This document shows positions 5,168 to 8,282 of a DNA stretch of 8,282 nucleotides, one piece after another. The notes under the pieces are model-generated. The model had not been told where the DNA came from. It saw only the letters and a list, made by a program, of their open reading frames with translations, and ran no database searches. Position 1 is the first letter of the stretch; each line of letters begins with the position of its first letter. Made by a program: the position numbers and the translations under genes. Source of the stretch: Candidatus Eiseniibacteriota bacterium (GTDB lineage: Bacteria > Eisenbacteria > RBG-16-71-46 > CAIMUX01 > WJJG01); NCBI GenBank assembly GCA_016867695.1, contig VGIY01000102.1, positions 1-8,282 on the forward strand. Direction: 5' to 3'.

Positions 5168-7381
5168 ATGCGGGCCGCGGCGATCAGGAGCGGTGGGCAC
5201 TCGAGGCCGCGGGAGGCGCGGACCGCGGCCGTGGCGCTTGTCGCGCTCGCTCTTTCCTCCGGACCCGCCGCCTCCGAGTGCGTCGACTACGCGGAGTTCA
5301 TCCGCTGGGTCGGATCGGCGGACACGCCGGGCTACTGCGCTGCCGTCGACCTCGATGACGACCTGGCCTACGCCTATGTCGCCGACGGGCTGTCGGGCCT
5401 CCAGGTCGTCAGCATCACGGATCCCGCCGCTCCCGAGATCGTCGGCGGGGTGGACACGCCCGGCTTCGCCTCCGGCGTGGATGTCTACGGCACGCGCGTC
5501 TGCGTGGCGGATTCCGAGCGCGGGCTCCTGGTGATCGATGTGGCCGACCCCTCGATCCCGCGGGTGCTCGGCTCGCTGGACACGCCGGGGACGGCGCACA
5601 GCGTGGCCGTGGCGGCGAATCGCGCCTACGTGGCGGACGGCGCTTCCGGGCTCCGGGTTATCGACGTCGCGAATCCGTCGAGCCCGACGCTCGTGGGCAG
5701 CCTGGCGATACCTGGCCAGGCTCTCGATGTGGCCGTCTCGGGCAGCCACGCGTATGTGGCCGGCTACTCGGGCCTCACGGTCGTCGACATCGCCGACCCC
5801 GCGAACCCGTCGATCGTCGGGGCCGTGGCCACGGCCGACTTCGCCTTCGGCGTGGCCGTTCTCGGGACCCACGCCTATGTCGCCGCCTTCGGCGCCGGCC
5901 TGCAGATCGTCGATGTCGGCAGCCCCGGCTCCCCCCAGATCGTGGGCAGCCTGGCGACCCAGAGCTACGCGCTCGAGGTCGCGGTCGGGCCGGGCCGGGC
6001 GTATGTCGTGCACTACTACGGCCTCCAGGTCATCGACGTCACGGTTCCGGCCGACCCCCGGGCGATCGGCGGCGTGGGCATCCCGGGCAGCGGCAGCGGG
6101 GTCGCGATCGGGGGCGGACACGCCTTCGTCGCCGACGCCGTCGCGGGGCTCCAGGTCGTCGACCTCGCGAATCCGGAGAGCCCGGCGGTCGCGGGAAGCG
6201 TCGACACCGGAGATCACTCGCGCGATGTGGCCGTCTCGGGCGGCCACGCCTATGTCGTCGACGCCGCCGCCGGCTTTCTCGCCGTCGACGTCACGAACCC
6301 CGCGGCCCCGCAGATCGTCGGCAGCCTCGACACGCCGGGGATCGGCACCGGAGTGGCGGTCGCGGGCAACTACGCCTGCGTCTCCGCCGGGACCACCGGG
6401 CTGCACGTCCTGGAGATCACGAATCCCTCCAGCCCCGCGCTGCGCGGCACGCTGAACACGCCGGGCTACGCCGGCGGCGTGGCGGCCCTGGGGAGTCTCG
6501 CCTGCGTCGCCGACAGGGATTCGCTCTTCGTGATCGACATCGCGAACCCGGCGGTCCCCCGGGTCGCGGGGAGGTTGGAGATTCCCTTCGGCGCCCAGGG
6601 CGTGGCCCTGTCCGGCGACCGCGTCGTAGTCGCCGGCGACCATGGCCTGACGCTCATCGACATCGCGGATCCCTCGAGTCCCCAGCTCCTGGGGAGCATG
6701 AGCACGCCCGGTGTGGCCCGCGGCGTCGCTCTGTCCGGAAGCCACGCCTACGTCGCCGGCCAGGACGGGCTCCTGGTCGTCGATGTCGCCGATCCCGGGG
6801 CGCCCTGGATCGCGGGGCGCATCGAGACCTTGGGCGACACGGAGGACGTTGCCGTCCCCGGGCTCGTGGCCCTCGTCGCCTACGTCGCCGACGGCCATTC
6901 GGGTCTTCAGGTGATCGACGTGCGGGATCCCGCCGCCCCCCGGCGCCTGGGGGGCGCGGACACGCCGGACGCGGCTCTGGGCGTCTCCGTAGCGGGGGAT
7001 CACGTCCACATCGTGGACTACACGGCCGGACTGATGATCCTCCCGGCCCAGTGCGAGCACTCGGCCGCGGTCGAAGACGCGGCTTGGGGCGCGGTTCCCA
7101 TGCGCCTGAGCGTCTGGCCGAATCCGAGTCCGTCCGGGGCGTCAATCGAGTTCCCCGCCGCCGCCGGAGATCGCCCGCGGATCGGAGTCTACGATCCCGC
7201 GGGCCGCCGCATCCGCGACCTGTCCGCCGACCTCTCCGCGGACTGCTCGTGCGCCGGCTTCCATCGCCTCGCCTGGGACGGTCGCGACGACAGCGGCCGG
7301 GCGGCGCCGGCGGGCGGATACCTCATCCGCGTTCGGACCGGCCGGGCGACCGCGACCTCGCGGCTCGTGATGATGCGCTAG
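5168..7381 (+). CDS. Secreted LVIVD-repeat beta-propeller protein with FlgD-Ig/T9SS-type C-terminal domain
   Basis: This 737-residue exported protein has a signal peptide (hydrophobic core about 19-30, cleavage probably after AAS at 37), LVIVD repeats (about 51-629) and a C-terminal sorting-type domain (about 645-737: LSVWPNP, IGVYDPAGRRIRDL, LAWDGRDDSGRAAPAGGYLI). Each repeat is about 41-45 residues and follows 'DTPG...V.V.G..AYVAD...GL.VVDVADP..P..VGSL'. Thirteen are complete; the fourteenth lacks its last strand, which the N-terminus seems to supply (FIRWVGSA at 44-51 matches the '..IVGS.' strand). Cys38 and Cys629 sit at the two ends of the repeat block. LVIVD repeats (Pfam family of that name) form propellers in extracellular or surface proteins of unknown binding role; no catalytic motif is visible. 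The gene is divergent from the serpin and convergent with the right-hand partial gene. The family is clear, the function unknown. Confidence 0.93.
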   Translation: MRAAAIRSGGHSRPREARTAAVALVALALSSGPAASECVDYAEFIRWVGSADTPGYCAAVDLDDDLAYAYVADGLSGLQVVSITDPAAPEIVGGVDTPGFASGVDVYGTRVCVADSERGLLVIDVADPSIPRVLGSLDTPGTAHSVAVAANRAYVADGASGLRVIDVANPSSPTLVGSLAIPGQALDVAVSGSHAYVAGYSGLTVVDIADPANPSIVGAVATADFAFGVAVLGTHAYVAAFGAGLQIVDVGSPGSPQIVGSLATQSYALEVAVGPGRAYVVHYYGLQVIDVTVPADPRAIGGVGIPGSGSGVAIGGGHAFVADAVAGLQVVDLANPESPAVAGSVDTGDHSRDVAVSGGHAYVVDAAAGFLAVDVTNPAAPQIVGSLDTPGIGTGVAVAGNYACVSAGTTGLHVLEITNPSSPALRGTLNTPGYAGGVAALGSLACVADRDSLFVIDIANPAVPRVAGRLEIPFGAQGVALSGDRVVVAGDHGLTLIDIADPSSPQLLGSMSTPGVARGVALSGSHAYVAGQDGLLVVDVADPGAPWIAGRIETLGDTEDVAVPGLVALVAYVADGHSGLQVIDVRDPAAPRRLGGADTPDAALGVSVAGDHVHIVDYTAGLMILPAQCEHSAAVEDAAWGAVPMRLSVWPNPSPSGASIEFPAAAGDRPRIGVYDPAGRRIRDLSADLSADCSCAGFHRLAWDGRDDSGRAAPAGGYLIRVRTGRATATSRLVMMR
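5318..7054 (+). repeat. Fourteen LVIVD propeller repeats
   Basis: Repeats start near residues 52, 96, 138, 180, 221, 263, 304, 346, 388, 430, 471, 512, 553 and 598, mostly with a DTPG-like turn. The best preserved core is 'GL.V.D...P..P'. Blade 1 is two residues longer than its siblings (AYAY where others have AY), and blade 13 is three to four residues longer (LVALVA). Some DNA identity persists between copies, for example GATGTGGCCGTCTCGGGC near 5727 and 6223, so part of the expansion may be fairly recent. Confidence 0.88.
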
Positions 7382-7504
7382 TCTGTCAACGCGGGAGCAG
7401 GGCGCCTTCCTCGCTCGCTCGAGGGGGGGAGGATCGCTGCCGGGATCGGGCGCGAGGCGTGCCCGGTGGCGCGGGATGACCGGGCTTCGCCCCCGGGGGA
7501 CCGC
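7382..7504. terminator. Hairpins in the convergent gap between LVIVD and right-hand genes
   Basis: Two stems lie between the stop codons: 7405-7413 with 7420-7428 (nine pairs, two of them G-T, six-base loop) and GCCCGGT 7461-7467 with ACCGGGC 7479-7485 (seven perfect pairs, 11-base loop). A 10-bp palindrome, CCCCCGGGGG, sits at 7490-7499, just past the end of the minus-strand gene. No T tract follows on either strand. Position favours termination for both genes; the mechanism is not shown. Confidence 0.35.
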
Positions 7505-8282
7505 TCAGCGCAAGACGATCACGCTTCGGCCCCAGGCGGACTCGCCCTGCCGGACGCGAAGGAGATACAGCCCGGTCGGAATCGCCCGCCCGTCGGAAGC
7601 GCGCCCGTCCCAGATGAAGCTCAAGTCGCCGTGCGGGGCGCTGCCGCGGATGGACCGGAGCAGACGACCGGAAGTGTCGTAGACCCCGATCCCGACCGGC
7701 CCGCCGAGCCCGCTCCATTCGATCCGATCACCCGCGCGCAGCGGGCTCGGAATCCGGCGCAGCCAGAACGCGCCCGACCGGATCGCGGCCTTAGGCTCCG
7801 GCAGCGAGCGGTCGGTCGGGTCGCTCGGCGCGGCGGGAGGGGTCAGGTCCACGAAGTACTCGGGCGCGACAGTCCCATCGACCCAGCAGGAGACGCCTGT
7901 CTCCGAGAACGACAGGGATGAGGCCCGGTCGCCCGAGAGCGCGGCCACGAGGTGTCCGTCGAAGCGCAGCTCCCCCCGTCCGCACAGCAGTCCCGCGCGG
8001 ACGCTGCCGTCCGAGAACTCGGACCCGTCGAACCGCACGGCGACCAGCGTGGCCTGCTCAGCCTCGATGGGCGCGTAACCCTGCGGGTAGATCCACCAGT
8101 TCTCCGTGCTGTCGTACGGGCGGAAGGCGACGACATCCGTGAGACGCCCGCTGTGGATCTGGTAGGCGAGGCCCTCCGGGTCGCTGGTCTGGATGGAGAA
8201 GCACTCGTCGACGAGCTCCGGACCGCCGTCGCTCGCGAACCGCGGCTCGATCAGGCTGACGATCTGGCGGCGCGTCTCGGAG
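7505..8282 (-). CDS. C-terminal part of a secreted protein with FlgD-Ig/T9SS-type domain (5' end outside window)
   Basis: The minus-strand frame is open from the right edge to TGA at 7507-7505, giving 258 visible residues; the start lies outside the window. Residues 1-146 are a domain I do not recognise: SETRRQIVSLIEPRF, NWWIYPQGYAPIEAEQ at 61-76, and a beta-rich stretch with GELRFDGHLVAALSGDRASS near 103-122. A Pro-rich linker (147-164) leads to the sorting-type domain (165-258: WLRRIPSPLR, GIGVYDTSGRLLRSIRGS, FIWDGRASDGRAIPTG, closing SVIVLR). This closely resembles the LVIVD protein's tail, with 'WDGR' and 'P.G.YL.RVR' in both. The domain usually directs or anchors exported proteins in FCB-type bacteria. 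A GTG inside (8038) could be mistaken for a start, but the coding frame clearly continues upstream. The N-terminal function is unknown. Confidence 0.85.
   Translation of the reverse strand, partial: SETRRQIVSLIEPRFASDGGPELVDECFSIQTSDPEGLAYQIHSGRLTDVVAFRPYDSTENWWIYPQGYAPIEAEQATLVAVRFDGSEFSDGSVRAGLLCGRGELRFDGHLVAALSGDRASSLSFSETGVSCWVDGTVAPEYFVDLTPPAAPSDPTDRSLPEPKAAIRSGAFWLRRIPSPLRAGDRIEWSGLGGPVGIGVYDTSGRLLRSIRGSAPHGDLSFIWDGRASDGRAIPTGLYLLRVRQGESAWGRSVIVLR

Noticed and set aside
4955..7060. 701-codon open frame on the minus strand opposite the LVIVD gene
   Set aside because: It exists because the opposite gene is GC-rich and repetitive; its product is a periodic Arg/Asp/Gly/Val-rich mirror of the LVIVD repeats with no domain or signal peptide, while the plus-strand protein is a clear family member with a good ribosome site.
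7505..8038. Right-hand gene as a complete 177-residue protein starting at GTG 8038
   Set aside because: The same frame stays open with protein-like sequence to the window edge, and there is no ribosome site at 8038, so this GTG is an internal valine codon.

Overview
The window is 8.3 kb of GC-rich DNA holding five protein genes, two of them cut by the window edges. All five alternate in strand and each seems to be its own transcription unit. In order: a secreted seven-repeat beta-propeller protein (minus, runs off the left edge), a CNNM/CorC-HlyC membrane transporter (plus), a secreted serpin (minus), a secreted 14-repeat LVIVD beta-propeller protein (plus), and the C-terminal part of another secreted protein (minus, runs off the right edge). 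I see no tRNA, rRNA, CRISPR array, insertion sequence or phage gene.

Three of the five products (left, LVIVD, right) end in the same kind of C-terminal module: a Pro-rich 'PNP'-like strand, then a 'VYD..GR..R' strand, and in the two complete copies a 'WDGR..DGR..P.G.Y..RV' stretch. This is the FlgD-Ig-like / type IX secretion (Por) sorting-type module. Such tails on many secreted proteins, with LVIVD repeats and high GC, suggest a Gram-negative bacterium of the FCB-related candidate phyla (Eisenbacteria, Krumholzibacteriota or Latescibacteria-like). That placement is inference from protein style, not from a marker gene.

Layout: 1-1242 left propeller gene; 1243-2010 a long stretch with no convincing gene, between divergent genes; 2011-3333 transporter; 3334-3445 short convergent gap with a 22-bp near-tandem duplication that covers the transporter stop codon; 3446-4843 serpin; 4844-5167 divergent promoter region with two perfect dyads; 5168-7381 LVIVD protein; 7382-7504 convergent gap with hairpins; 7505-8282 C-terminal part of a secreted protein.

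How they work together: apart from the transporter, everything encoded appears to be exported. The propellers are likely surface or extracellular binding scaffolds, and the serpin has an inhibitory-type hinge, so it probably blocks a protease outside the cytoplasm. Nothing in the sequence shows that the genes form one pathway. Base composition changes within the window: sampled 60-base lines left of about 3340 are mostly 53-63% GC, while those right of about 3420 are mostly 63-73%.
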